Below, in pieces: positions 23,688 to 36,800 of a stretch of DNA of 64,000 nt (positions are counted from its first letter, which is position 1; the number at the start of each line of letters is the position of its first letter). The position numbers and the translations under genes are program-made. The notes under the pieces are model-generated. The model had not been told where the DNA came from and did no database searches. It saw only the letters and a program-made list of their open reading frames with translations. The stretch covers positions 35,036,640 to 35,100,639 of the forward strand of contig CP154955.1 of assembly GCA_039621445.1 (NCBI GenBank), given 5' to 3'. This DNA comes from Euglena gracilis. Taxonomy: Eukaryota > Euglenida > Euglenophyceae > Euglenales.

Positions 23688-26600
23688 CTGCAAAGGCACC
23701 CGCCCGTTGCGATGCAGGCCGCGCCGTTCCCCCGGCATCGGACGGCGGAGCGCTGCTGGGCACTGTTTTGGACAAGTTGGTGGGTGGTAAGGACGCTTAC
23801 CACGTTGCTTGAGAAGCCCTGGGGGAAGGAGGGTCCAGCTCAGAGGTCGGAAAGTTCGGACTGGCTGGAAAAAGGCTGCTGGCTGCTCCCCACCCCAGAC
23901 CCCAGGGGATCAAGTGAGTGGGAAGGAGGGAAGGGGGGTCTGACCCAGAGGAGGAGGTGGGTTGGACCCCCTCCCCTGTGCGAAAAATTTACGGCGCAAA
24001 ATACCAAGAAGAAATTTTGGGCCTTGTGAAAAGCCCAAAAACCACGTTTTCGCACGCTTTTGAAAAGTTGGCCAAAATATGCACCACCATTTTGATCTCC
24101 TCCGGCACCATGCGCTGCAGAAAAATATTTGGTTCCCGGGGGTTCCAGGCCCCCGCCCCCTTCGGTCTGGATCCCCTCTTCCCCCAGGGGGGGTCTGCCC
24201 CTCTTCCCCTGTACAAAACCAACACTATAAATGATGACTAGTAATATATTGACGAAAATGCTGTGGTGGGTTGGCCCCCGCCACCAGGCCTTCTGACTCA
24301 TTGGATAGTTGTTTCTTCTCCGACAAAAATGCCTTTGTTCTTCCTCGCAAACAGAGGACATTTGAAGCAGGGGATGGTGGAGCCGGCACCTTTTCCTACT
24401 GGAAACCACAACCACACTGTGTGGTCCCTTCACAGGGGGGGGGGGGTCGAATGAGGCAAATAAACCCAATAACTTGAAATGTGACAAAACCTGACCAATG
24501 ACTTTGCCTGGGAAATACTTTTGCTTTTCCCCCCTGCAACCTTATCTGTCTGGTATCTGTCTATTATCTGTATCAAACCAGGTAGTGTTGGATTCGACAA
24601 AGGACACCAGGAGGGCTGTATGGAAAGTAATAATTGGGCCCCCACCCACCATGGCACCGCACAAGAAAAAATCCTTTCCTGCCAAAGGTGCAGCAGGAAA
24701 ATCACAACCCAAAGTTTGGCGCCTGGTGGGATGGATTTCCCCTCCCACCAGGGTGAGGGTGGGGCGGGTTGACCCCCAACCCACCACCCACAGGGTTTCG
24801 TGGATTCCCCAACAGCCCTGAAGGTCACATCACCACCAAAAAAAACAACGAAACGACCACTTGCACACACATGCGCACACACGCGCCAACGCGCAGGACC
24901 TGGGTCCAGGAGTCGAATGGGGTTGAAAATCAAAAAAGTTGAAAACCGGATTTTCTGATGTTTTGGGTTGATGGATCATAAACCCCCCCCCCCAATTAGA
25001 AGCCCCCCGGGGCTACTATTCGGTCACTCTGCGGAAAACCCGAGGGGGGGGGGGGCTTCTAATTGGGTACCCTTTGTCTAAAGGAAAAACTTCGAACGGG
25101 GTCCAAGTTTAAAAAATTGCAAGACGCATTTATTTTAGTTTTTGGGTGGATAGGCCATGTTTCAAGGATACTAGATATCACTTTTGTTCCCAATGTCGAC
25201 CTTTTTTCGTGGAGAATTTTCGAGTTTTTCGCCATTTTTCGGAAATTTTTTCGTCAAATTTCCCCCCGGCTTCGCCGGGGGGGGGGGGGGGCTGTTATTT
25301 GGATTTTTGGCGGGAAACCGGGGGGGGGGGGGGGCTTCTATTTGGGGGGGGTTGTTATTTGGCGGGAAACCTGAGGGGGGGGGGGGCTTCTATTTGGGGG
25401 GGGTTGTTATTTGGGGGGGGGCTTCTAATTGGGAGGGGGGTTTAAGCCAAAATGCCAGAAATCACTTTTTTCCCGCTGTCAACCTGCTTTTGCAAATTTT
25501 TTCGACCTTTCCTTCCTTTCTTTTCTTCCGCCCTGTCTTCTGGTGTGGCGCGCTTTTGACAAGCCTCTCTGGATGTCATTTAGTGAGATGTTATTTTTCC
25601 AGATGTTATTTATTATTATTGTTTCTGGATGGTATTTTTTCTGGATTCTATTTTTTTCCTATCACAGAGGACAAAATATACAGCAAAAAAATACAGTAAA
25701 AAACATTTTGGTAAAATTTTGATTTTGGAATTTATTTTGGTCAAATTCGGTCTTCAACCACTTCTGTCAGGGTGGCCAAACATCATGTTAGACAAAAATT
25801 TTGGTAAAGTACCTAAAGTACCTAAATCTTATCATAAACAATTTAATCGTGATTTCCGACCAGTGTCAGCTTCCCAGACCCTCTTTCATAAAGCCTCAGC
25901 CCAAAGCGACCAAAAATGGCTGCAAAATGGTCTAAAATGCCAGAAAATGACACAAAATGGAATAAATATTGACAAATATTATTATTTTTATTCAATCTTT
26001 GGTGGCATTTTTACCTCAATGAAAAGCCAGGCTCGACACATGACGAAAAGTGCTCAGAAATGGTTGAATACTGAAATTTTGCCAAAATTTATTTCCCAGA
26101 ATGGAAAGTTTGCCAAAAAATATTTTTTAATGTAGTTTTTGTCTACTGTAATTTTTGTCTCCTCTGCAGCCCTTTTTTGCCATGTGTCGAGTAATTTTCC
26201 ATTCTTTTCATTGAGGAAATTGAACAAATTCTGGCTATTTTCCTCAGATATGACATCAAACGTCAACGTTTGCCAACCTTTGCGTATTTTTTTGTCATTT
26301 TTGGGCATCTAGACCATTTCCAAGATGTTTTTTTTGCAACTTTTGGGCCGAGGCTTCACGGAAGAGGGACGGGAGCGGACAACGGTTGAAAACTGTGGGC
26401 GTGACATTGTAAATGGTAAAAGTTGGCATTTTACCAAAGTTTTTGTCTACCATAATTTCTGTCTACCCTGCACATGCCAACGCACACACACACACACACA
26501 CACACACACCGGGATGACAGCTCTCCTCACACGGCTGCCCCAGCCTGGTACCCCTTGGCTCAAACAGAAGCTCGAAAATCCGATGTGCCCCTCCAAACTC

Positions 26601-27367
26601 ATGCCCCTTGGTCTCCTGTGGCCGCAAGAGGTGTATTTCAGAGTCAATAGTATCAAAAAAAAAAGTGTGGGAGGGGTTGTAGGTGGTCTTTCAGGGTAGA
26701 AACAGAACACAACAGCACAATGCACACCAGCTGCCGAGCAGTGTATGACGTTGCACAGACGTTGGCACTCAGGGCCAAGCACCAACTCCATTCAGGGAGA
26801 TGTGAAAGATGGTGGCCAAAGGTCAGAAGCATAAAAGGTAATACAGCAACAGCTCGTTGAAATTGACAAAAGAAATTTTGGTGGAGAGGGGAACAGGGTG
26901 GAGCAGATTCTTTTGATATGTGTCTGCATTTGACACACTGAAAAAACAGAGGAAATGCAGGTTGCTGGAGTAAAAAAAAAAGATGCACTGGTGACAATAC
27001 ACAATATTGGATGTAAAGAGGTGTACATGTGCAATAGGTAAATACCCCCAAAAAAAGCATAGCCCTCCCCCTAACATGACTTCCAGGGGCTTTGAATCCT
27101 CTCCAAATGAAATGCTGGGAGGCGGAGGACCGGCGGCGTCCAAGGGGAATAAAGCTCAAATCATCATTCTGTGACAGCTTTTGGCAACACCCCGACATTT
27201 CCTGCCTAAAGGTACTGCCCATCTGAAATGAGCAGAAATTTGGTGAAATTTGGTGCAATTCAACTGGAAAATGTTTCAGTTGTTTGAGACTGAAAATTTG
27301 ATCACTTTCCCAAAAATATAAACCTCCCCTGAAGGGCTGTGTCTGTCTGTGTGCGCACACGAATGTC

Positions 27368-27409
<42 letters not shown>

Positions 27410-27608
27410 CATGCGTTTGGGCACCCCACAGTGTCGACACCACCTTGAAATACAATAAACATCATCAACAGCATTATAACCATTCCATTAACACTGGTAT
27501 ATTTCCTTCATTATGATTTTCTGTTAACTTATTCAGGTACATCGGCCAACAAAATAATATTTGAGGAAAAGACCAATCAAGATCATCGCGGAGTCAGGGG
27601 TTGCCCAC
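23688..27608. other. Upstream of PIGQ exon at 23.7 kb; G-tract repeats, no secure exon
   Basis: The stretch holds a cluster of G-tract modules at 24,980-25,445 in which GGGGGCTTCTATTTGGGG and TTGTTATTTGGCGGG alternate, CA and GT microsatellites at 26,473-26,510 and 27,375-27,405, and weak minus-strand coding hints near 26,700-26,790 and 27,070-27,150. If the exon at 27.6 kb belongs to PIGQ, this is intron plus at least one unseen exon, because the phases do not join directly. Confidence 0.5.
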
Positions 27609-27771
27609 GTCAAACGGGCGCTGGAGCAGGCGCAGGAAGGCGAGGCCACTGGAGGCCGCGACGTGCAGCCCCGTCAGCCACCCCAGTGTGGCACGGAACG
27701 CCAGCCGGCGGGCCCAAAGGTGGTAGCCAGGCCAGGGGGTCCGCGCCAAGCGACTGTTGTCGAAACCCCGT
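27609..27771 (-). CDS. Candidate exon, membrane-type peptide, possibly 5' PIGQ
   Basis: This minus-strand stretch runs from an AG acceptor (CTCAAG) to a donor GAC|GTGGGC and is open with strongly G/C-biased third positions. It encodes an amphipathic to hydrophobic segment (WLTGLHVAASSGLAFLRLL) preceded by Arg-rich sequence. Strand, composition and position suggest the N-terminal part of PIGQ, which lacks conserved motifs there. It leaves in phase 0, whereas the exon at 23,687 needs one carried base. Confidence 0.5.
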
Positions 27772-28599
27772 CTTGAGGTGAATTGGCAGCCGTCTGGACC
27801 CTTTTGCTTAGCTATGGGTCGGTGGGCACAACGACCCCACCAATAATTAAACCCACCGAACAGGGAAGTGTGGGAGGGGTTGGACCCCCCCAGCACCTCA
27901 CCTCGGCCCCCCACCTCGAAACTGGCATGGGCCAAGAAAATATTTTCGGTTTTGTGGACGGATGGGCAAAGGGCCAAATACCAGGCCAAAATTGTTGGAA
28001 AATTAATAATTTTTCTTTGAAAACTAATCCAAAAAATGCTCCTTTTGAAAAATTTTAAACATGTTTCATGTGGAAAACACCAAAACATCAAAAAATGGGC
28101 AATAAGCTCAAAAAAAAAAGAGGAAAGGGGGCGTTTTTTGCTCATTTTCCAGGCCACAGCGCTGGAAGGAAACTTTCCCCATTTTGGAACCTGCCAAGAA
28201 GGGGGTTGGGGGTCCAGAAAATCCCTCCCAAAATCCAGGGGGAGGGGATCCGGACCCCCACACTACCTACCTCAACTTCCCATCTATCCCTGCCCCTGGG
28301 AGGTTATAGGATCTGGTTTGGTTCTTGACCCGAAGGGGGGAGTGATAAATAGGGGGGGAATAAGTCGAGGTTTGGTGTGTACGTAGAAGGGGGCAACAAA
28401 AGTGCTCTTTTTGTTGCCAGGGGGCCAACCAATGCAAGTCCCACCAGTTCTTTTTTGGATTTCAGGTCTTTGCTTAAGGATTCCCCATTAGCTGGGATTT
28501 CCAGCTGCAGCCGGAAAGTCACCAGCTGGACCCCGGGGGGTCTCAGGGTCCCCTGACTAGGGATTCAGCATTTTTTTTTACTTTAGCAGTTTTTAGGCT

Positions 28600-29060
28600 A
28601 ACCTTGCTCCCAGAAAATTCTTAACATATAAAAATGGGCCGGAGATGGGGTTCAAAGAAGTTTCCGGCGCTCGCACCGTCAGTGGGGAAAAGATTCCACA
28701 AGCCATTGGGGGGGGGAGGGGCACTACAAAATAAACTGGCCGATTTTAGACTAGGTACAGTGCATCCCTCCAGGCTTGTGCTTACCGACCGGGGGGGAGG
28801 GGGGAAGGGTGGTGCAATAGGGTGCCTGAACCTAGCAGGCACCCCCCCGGGGGGGGGGCCGGGGGGGACCCAGAAATTTTTCATTGAAAATGGCCTTTTC
28901 TGGGCCCCCAGCGCCTTTGGCGCCGGGGTCGGAGGGGGGTGCCTGCTATGGGCAGGCACCCCCCAAAACCCTACCCCCCGTGGGGGGGGGGGGTCGGATC
29001 AGGTGCTATGGGGTGCCTGCCCCTAGCACCCACCCACCCCGGGGTAGGCACCCGACTAAG
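28600..29060. repeat. G-tract repeat cluster with GCGCC hairpin
   Basis: Successive G and C tracts flank a short stem GCGCC-TTT-GGCGC at 28,911-28,923 and repeated GGTGCCTG/GGCAGGCACC words. Nothing in the stretch looks coding. The preceding stretch to 28,040 includes a copy of TTATAGGATCTGGTTTGGTT at about 28,303, a member of the 47-kb family. Confidence 0.6.
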
Positions 29061-29879
29061 CACAAGCCTGCATCCCTCCAGGAGGATTCTGCAAATTCTT
29101 TATCAGGGGCGTGTTTTTGGCACATTTTGGCTTCGTTTTCTTCATCGATTTCTCTTCCACGTTCCAATGGGGTTGTGAGCGGGGGGGGGGGGTTACAAGT
29201 GGGGGAGCACAAAATGCAAATCTTGAAATCGCAAAAATTAGCAGACTGCCGGTCGTCCGACTTCAGATGCATTGAGACCCTCGGGGCAGGTCCCTAAGTG
29301 TAGAGTTTTTCGCATCCCAGCACATTCAATGCAAACCCACAGGTACAATGGCCGAAAAATGTCCATGGCAAAAACGTGTCGACTTTGGAGGGGAAAGTGA
29401 CTTCTGGCATTCTTTGGAACATCACCCATCCGAAAAATGCGCTTTTTTGCCTATTTGACCCCGTTTGCTTTTTGCCTATTTGCTTTTTGACCCCGTTGGA
29501 CTTAGGCCTGAGGGCTGTCCTTAAGGCAGCCCACTTTGTGCAGGGCTTTTTTCTGCACAAAGTAAGGCTTCACAATTCATATCCTCCGGAAACGTATTCC
29601 TTCATCTACGGTAGTTTACTTCAAAGCTGATTCTCTTTAAGTTCTGATGGGGATGCATAGTTTTCGGAAAGTCCTGTCAATCACTTGAATGCAATGCAGG
29701 TACTGCCATTCTCTGCAGGGAGTGTGCAGGCACAACATGCCAAGGTTGTCACCACAGCAGCTGAAGCAGCCATGATGCACCACTTCATAAATTTTTTCAA
29801 ATGTTCATCTTATTGCTGCCAAGAAAAAAAATGATAATTATCGACCATCAATTCTACCATTTTGACTTCAGAGAGAGAA

Positions 29880-30496
29880 AGTTTGGGGGGATGCTGCATG
29901 GGGGCATGAGTAGGAATTCCAAGAATGTACAAAAGTCACTAATACTGCAACATTTTCCAGTTGCCTCCAAGTTGGCAGTCTTGGGCGGGAGATCGGTGGG
30001 AAATACTCGTTGAAACAGTTAGCAAAAAAAGCAACCTTGAGACCTCTTACCCAATGTCCAGCCCAATGGGGAAAGGAAGAGGCTTTCCCGCAATGGCTCC
30101 CTTGAAGACATTAGACAGGCTGTGAGAAATACAGTAAAAGTTCCATCGCCACAATATGCACACAATGCAATTGCATCGGTGGAGATAAAAAAAACAAAAC
30201 GCAATTTTCCTGATAGCATCGACCAATCAAAGGGCCACACCTCCAAAGTGACATGTCAGCAGATGGTCCAACGGCTTGGCCCAATTAAGCATCTCAACTG
30301 TCTCGGCCAATTCTGACCGGTTCTTGTACGTCCCCGATGTAGAGTGGCGGTGGCTTGGCGGTCCCCCTGCATGTGGTGGGAGGGAAAAGGAAAGTCTCTG
30401 GGCGATTTGCCGCATGGATAAACACCCCCAATCTGATACCTCTGGTCACGCAGCAAACAAAGCAATGGAAAGAAAGGAAATGCTTGCAGAGGCATT
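29880..30496 (+). CDS. Candidate plus-strand exons, unrecognised
   Basis: Three plus-strand stretches read like protein: about 29,881-29,990 after a TTCAG acceptor; about 30,050-30,315 (motif NGSLEDIRQAVRNTVKVPSP, then SVEIKKTKRNFPDSID); and about 30,340-30,496 (motif AMERKEMLAEA), which ends at a textbook donor GTAAGT. Third positions are mixed, unlike the SET and PIGQ exons. I could not settle the joining phases or recognise the product. Confidence 0.4.
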
Positions 30497-30881
30497 GTAA
30501 GTGCAAACTAACAAAGGTGATACACATGAACTTGCCACAAGTCTCGTGTTGTGTATGTCAAAATACACATTTCCAAAATTAAGATTCCGCTATGGGCAGA
30601 AATTGGATTGTAAAAAGGGGGGGAAAGCCCAGCTTACAGCAAAAAAAAAGGCTAACCTCTTTCGAAGAAAACCCCTGTTCAACATTGGGACGGGAGCTCA
30701 AGACTCTGGCTAAATTGTGTGGGGGCCAAAGTTTAGGATATACACGGACCATGAGTATTTACTCTGCATAGTACGGCTTGCATCTTGGGCAACTATTTGA
30801 TGAAATAGTTGGGCAAATAGGAACATTGCAGACAGTGCAAACATTGCTTTGAAGAAATGAGCAGAGCACAAATATCGGAGT

Positions 30882-33800
30882 TTACCCAGAGGAGAAATTG
30901 CAAGACTTGGGGTGAATGTGTTTTGGGAGTTGGCAATGGTTGCCCATTAATTCTTCCCATGTGACACCAAAAAGGATTCCTCGGTCCTGCCATGTGACGG
31001 CCGAATCGCAGTCCCGAGAGCCTCAAATTAGGGGGGTTAAAGACTCACACTGAATGGGCCAGTGCCTGGGCTAATTCCCACCGCCATCTTTGGAGTTTCC
31101 TTCCCTCTTCACACCTGAGATTGCACAGAACTCAAATGTTTCCTGTGCGTGCACGGGGGTGGTTCGGAATTTTCCTTTGAAATTTGCTCTGAAGGATGCA
31201 CAGTTGCATTTTTGACCATTTCTGGGATGCTTCATGCCACACCGCATGTTGAAGAGTGTCAAACCAACTTGATTGCTGCATTCATTAACTGAGGGGGGTT
31301 CAAAACCAACGTTGCCACCTTTGCATCAGACAATGAGGTGGGTTGGAGGGGTCCTGACAAAAAAAGTTTTTTTGTGCAACTTCCTGAAATGCATCCATGG
31401 GCCAATCCTGGTATCAAATCAAGACAAAAAATTTAAAGTGAAACTTTTTTGTTGGGGGGGGGTAGACTGGCGTCGTTTCAACGCTAGAAATGAATTTTTT
31501 CCTGGTATCGATCAGTTTTTGCCGACATTTTTCGAATTTTTGACAGTTTCAGGATACTTTTGGTCGAAGGCTTTCGGACAGCACTGGGGGGGGGGGGGCA
31601 ATAAATTGGACTTTTGAAAAAAACCTGAGGGTGGGAAGGGGGGGCTGTATAGGGATGGACATAACAAACCACACCCAAACTGCTCGCTGTGGTGTTTGAG
31701 GATGACGTTCGGCTGTGCTGAATGTGGAGAGACACCAGTGGGATCTTGGACCCCGATAATCCGCTCTGTAAGTGAAACATACACCATGAGGCATAACTAT
31801 TCATTCAACTGAAAAAAGTGTTCTGAGGCTTTTCAAACATGAAACAACTGATCAATTATTTCTGAACAACCCTTTTGGGGGGGTCATCATCGCTTCTCAC
31901 AAACCGCATCAATGATGCGTGCAGAAAAAAAAAAAAAAAAAAAAAAAACAGGAGAGAACCACATTCTGCAAATTTGGAGAAATACTAAAAATCGCGTCCA
32001 GGCAAGCCTAGGAGAATGCCCCCCCCCCATTTTTCCCGCTCCATGTTGCCATGGTTGGCAACAGTGCCTCTTCACAGCCACAAATTGCACCAGTGCTCAT
32101 CACTCAAACTTTTTTCACCATTTTCAATCTGAATTTGACAAATGTTTTTTTAATTACTCGTATGCAGAATTTCGTCCAATCAGCCATGCAAAAAAGGAGG
32201 CATTTGGGGGGGGGGGGTAAATTGCTTTGACATTGCAGTGGCTGAAATGCTTTTCCAGTTCATTTTTTTTGCTATTTTCCTTGCACAGCACGCACCAGGT
32301 GAGGTGCGTTTTTGAAATACCAATGACCCACCCAAAAAGGTATGTTTTGGAAAAAATTGATGAGTTGCTTGATGTTTGGGAAACCCTGGAACACTGCTTT
32401 GCAGCCGCAAAACTGCCAAGGGCTTCTAGGGCACCTGCTGCTTTCCCAGCAACGTGTGGGCGGAGGAATCCGTCACGAGGATGTTCGGCTTGGCCCCCTC
32501 GGCAGTCAGTCTTGCATCGGCGGAGTGGGTGCTGCGCTTCGGTGGGTCTGCTGTGTCCCACCGCTCCCGGGGTCCTTTGGATGGAACAGACACGGCGCAG
32601 AGCTGTGGCACTTAATTGCATTGTCATGACACAAACTAACAGAACCTCCCAGGTCCAAAGAAAGAATCTCACAGTGTCCTGGACAGGACGGTCCTTAAAT
32701 GAACAAAAAATTCCCAGCCCATACGCCAAAAAAATGCCATATTTGGGCAAAAACCGGGTCGACAACGGGAGGAACAGGTCATTGCTGGCATCCTTGGACC
32801 ATCACCCATCTGTCCAAAGCGTCAAAAAAATACGTTTTTCAATTTCTCAATGTTTGACCTCGTTCGACCCTCGGACCAACTGTGGCCGGCCCTAGACCTC
32901 AGGGCGGTCCTCAAGATAGGGTCCATAACAAAAAACAAACACTCTGAAATCTCCTCCCTGAAGGATACTTTTTGGTTGTTTTTTTTAATTAGGAAAACAA
33001 ACTACCGAGCACCTGAAAGCAACTGCTCTCATCACCGCGTGCTTTTCAATTTGTATTCATGACATAAAAATGCCTGATTGGAGCAAAACCCCCAAAATAA
33101 TCTGGAAAAACTTGGGCGGCTTGGGTCCTTTGGATTGGGGCCTTGGGATGTTATGGAAATAGTTCGGCAATTTTCTTCAGCCCAATTTTGTCCAAACCAA
33201 TTTATCTGTGCCCAATCTGTGCCTCCCCCCCCCCGCAGTTTGAGGTGGCTGCTTTTGTCTGACTACAGGAATGAGACAGGCAGTGTGTGTCCCTGTGATT
33301 GATTCGCAAAGCACACCCACTCGTCTCTTTGGCACCACGAAATCCTCCTCTGAATCGCTGGGGATGGACTGGGGCTGGCAGCTGCTCCCCGTTTCTGTGT
33401 CGGATGCACTCTCCTTGGAAGACGAGGACGCACTGACAATCTGAGGAAAAGGTTGTGAGAATCCTGAAAACGACTTTTCTCAATCTCTGCCTTGCAAAGG
33501 AGTGAAGGAAGGGTCCACATAAGACCTAAAAACCCCCCAAACACAAGACCACACCCCAAAAAAGAACACCCTCCTCCCAAAATAAGACCTCCCCAACGGG
33601 CCGATCGAGCAAAAGTTCAAAAATAAGACCCATTCCCTAAATTTAACCCCCCCCCGCCCCAGACGGAGCAAAAAGCGAAAGAAAAATGACGAAAATCCCA
33701 ATTTCAGGCGCAAAGATGATGAAATTTCATAATTAAGACCAAACAAACATGGCAATTTTTTATACGAATCAACACATGGCACGAAGTGCTAAAAGAAGAT

Positions 33801-36800
33801 TTGCAGTGTTTTTGAAAAATGATTATTTTTCAAAAAAAATCCAAAATCTAAAAATAAGACCCGGTTTCCTTTTTGTTATGCAATGTGTTGCGGTTTTGAA
33901 GTACCTTCAAAAAAAAAACAATGTCTGTCCAGACACAGAGAATGATGCCTGTCTATGCGGCTTTCAGCATATGGTTGGTGAAATGAACACACATAAACAA
34001 TACATCTGAACGGGAGGAAAACAGACAGGGTGTTGCTTGACGACCCTATCCAGCTCAGAGGTTAAGCCGACTTGGGGTCTCAAAGGATCACCCCCCAAAT
34101 TTAAGCAACCCTTGGGCCTGAACCGACCGACACCCAAATTTAACAAACACCTCCAAATTTAAGGAACCCCCCAAAATAACCAACCCCCCGAGGACCAATG
34201 AAAATTCCAAATTTTTGGCAACCCCTGAATTTGAGGTAAAAAGAAGGGGAAATGCAGGAAAATATGAAAACGAAGCAAGCTTACACAAACAATAAAAGCC
34301 AAATGTTGGGGAAAAAACAAACTGTGTGAGTCAGCACCATTTTGGGGACGTTGTTGGACGCATTTTCGCTCTCTTAAAAAAGCCTCCTCCTCCTTCCTCC
34401 TCCCTTTGTTTGAACAAGGAGAGACATTTTTTTCTGTTCACTCTTTGGTCCGAATTAAAACAACCCCTAGGCGTGTGTGCCCACCCAAATTTCAGAAACC
34501 CCTTGAACGGATCGGTTGAAACCCAAATTTAAGGAACGGGTTGCTTGCGTGGGGAGGGGGGAGGGGGGAGGTGACCAAAAAGATGAAACTGCAATCCCCC
34601 CCCATGTTTGCAGAATTTCTCTGACATCTCTCAGTTGAGATTTCACCTCCTCTGAGATTGGAACTTGATGGTCCCAGCCAAATTTTTCTTGTAGGTTGAC
34701 AAAACCTACCAAAGTGTCTGTGAATGCCCTGAGGAAGGGCAGCCCCACCAAGAAGCTTCTTATGCATCCCAAAATTGAGTCCATCTTTCTGCAACTGAGG
34801 GACTGGTGTGTGACCAATTTCCCCAATTCCCTCCGGACCAGTTTCAGCTTTTCTGTCCCCAACTGTAACTTTCCCTGTGCCAGGTTGAGGTGGAACCCCA
34901 AATGTGGGAGATTTTGGGTGGGTTGAAAAATTGATTTTTTGCTGTTGATTTTGAAACCCTGCCAGCATGATGGCCAGGTGGTTGCTGACTTGCTTCTGGC
35001 TGTCCCCTATCAGGAGGATGTCGTCCAGGTACACAAAGCATAAAAGGCCTTTGGCCCTCCAACGCTTTTCCAGGCATTTCATTAGGCTCATGAATTTTTC
35101 TGGCAGCACATTTAAACCAAAACAAGATGCCTGGAATTCCCAGCATGTTTCTTCCAGAGTCATCCTCATGCAGGGTCTTAGGGTTTGGTTCAACATTAAA
35201 TGAAAATAGGCGTCTAAATTTTGTGGATGGGGGTCCCGGGCCAGGAAAGGGCTGCTGGCAGGTTGGACCCCCTCAGGCTCATGTGACAACCTGAAAACAG
35301 GATGGGGGCCCGCCCCAGCGCACCTGCCGAGTACTGGTGCTGGATGACAGCGGGGACGATGGGTAATCCAGCGAGGGGAACGGTGAGAAGGCGAGGGGCT
35401 CTGCGGCCTCCGCCGACGCTGCGGTGGGCAGCAGCAGTGGCCGGCTGGACCGTGGCACAGCGCCTTTGGCCGGCGCCTTACTGGGCCAGCGGCAGACGCT
35501 CAGAGAGCCGCAAGGTCACAAAGGGGTTCGGGGGGGGGGGGGGCAGAGCGGTCGCAGTTGAGCCCTGGCCCGGAGGACGAGGACGTGGAGGCCACGGGAA
35601 GCACCTCCACCGCATCGTGGGCCCCGCCCTCCTCCTCCGGGGGCGGGGGACACCTGTGTGGCGGGCGCCGGCAACCGACCAGTCCATCCTCCCCCATCAC
35701 CCCCTCCCCAGCTTGTGACCTTGGGGATTGCTCGTGTTGGTAAAATCCAGCAACTGCCAATGGCGAGTTTCAGATTCACACGGTCCCGGTGCGGTTGGTG
35801 TTGGTGTTGGTGCAACATATGGAACTTCGGTACCCAGCCAAGGAGGGATTGGGGTTGGCGGCCTTCCATCACCCTGACCCTCAGCAAGGGAGAGCATCTT
35901 CAGTAAGATCAATTTCGATTTTTCGTTTTAATAATTGCTCACAGCCCTATCCCAAACAGAACCGGTTCATTTTTTTAAAAAAAAATTGTGCAAATGCAGT
36001 TCTGAGCAGCTGGGAAACCTAATGTGGTAAAACAGCACTTTGGACCAAAAAGAATGTGTGTATGTGGTTGCTTTGGCAGACTGTCAAGGCTCTCGTGGGC
36101 AAAAACCATCAAATGATGGGGGGGGATCACCCTCACACTGAGGCAGTGGAGTGCCTCCATTGTCTAAGCTAATGGTGCAACTCGCACCACCTGTGTCAGC
36201 CTTCCAAGAGAATGTTCATGGCTGCCCTCTGCCCTCCCAATAACCAACATATCGAGGAGGGGTTCATTCCTCTCCAGATAGAAGCCACAGGCGATGTGAA
36301 ACGGTACAGGGTGGGAGAACCTGGAGTGCAGACGCAGAAATTCCTCATTCTCCAATACGAGGCTGAGGGAAAAAAGCGGGCTGCTGATGCGATAGAATGC
36401 AGAGGGGTCGTAAAAGATGAGCTGCAGGGTGCTGAGGTACCGGCACCCGCAACAAAACACGTCCCTGCGAGAACATCGAAACTTGTTGTAGGATAGGCTC
36501 CTGGTCATAGTCCAGAAAATAATTTTTAAATAAAGCCTGCTGCTGATGGCAAAGAGACAAAGTGAACAGATTGATGAGATAAATAAATAGTGGTCCATTC
36601 AGTTCTGGCAAAAAATACCACAGTATTTGTACGAAAACCAAATGCAACTTGTCTGCCAGCGCCTGGGAGGAGTGTAGGAAAACAGCGTTGAAAAGGTGGT
36701 GGATATTGAAGGTTTGGGAAGAAGGTGATGAAGGCCCTAAAGGTATATGAGACAACAATTGTGTGCTCAAACCGCGGGAGTGACAATCCGCTACAAGACG

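Noticed and set aside
31922-31948. Poly(A) run as the tail of a retroposed gene
   Set aside because: No processed coding sequence or flanking duplication is visible next to it.
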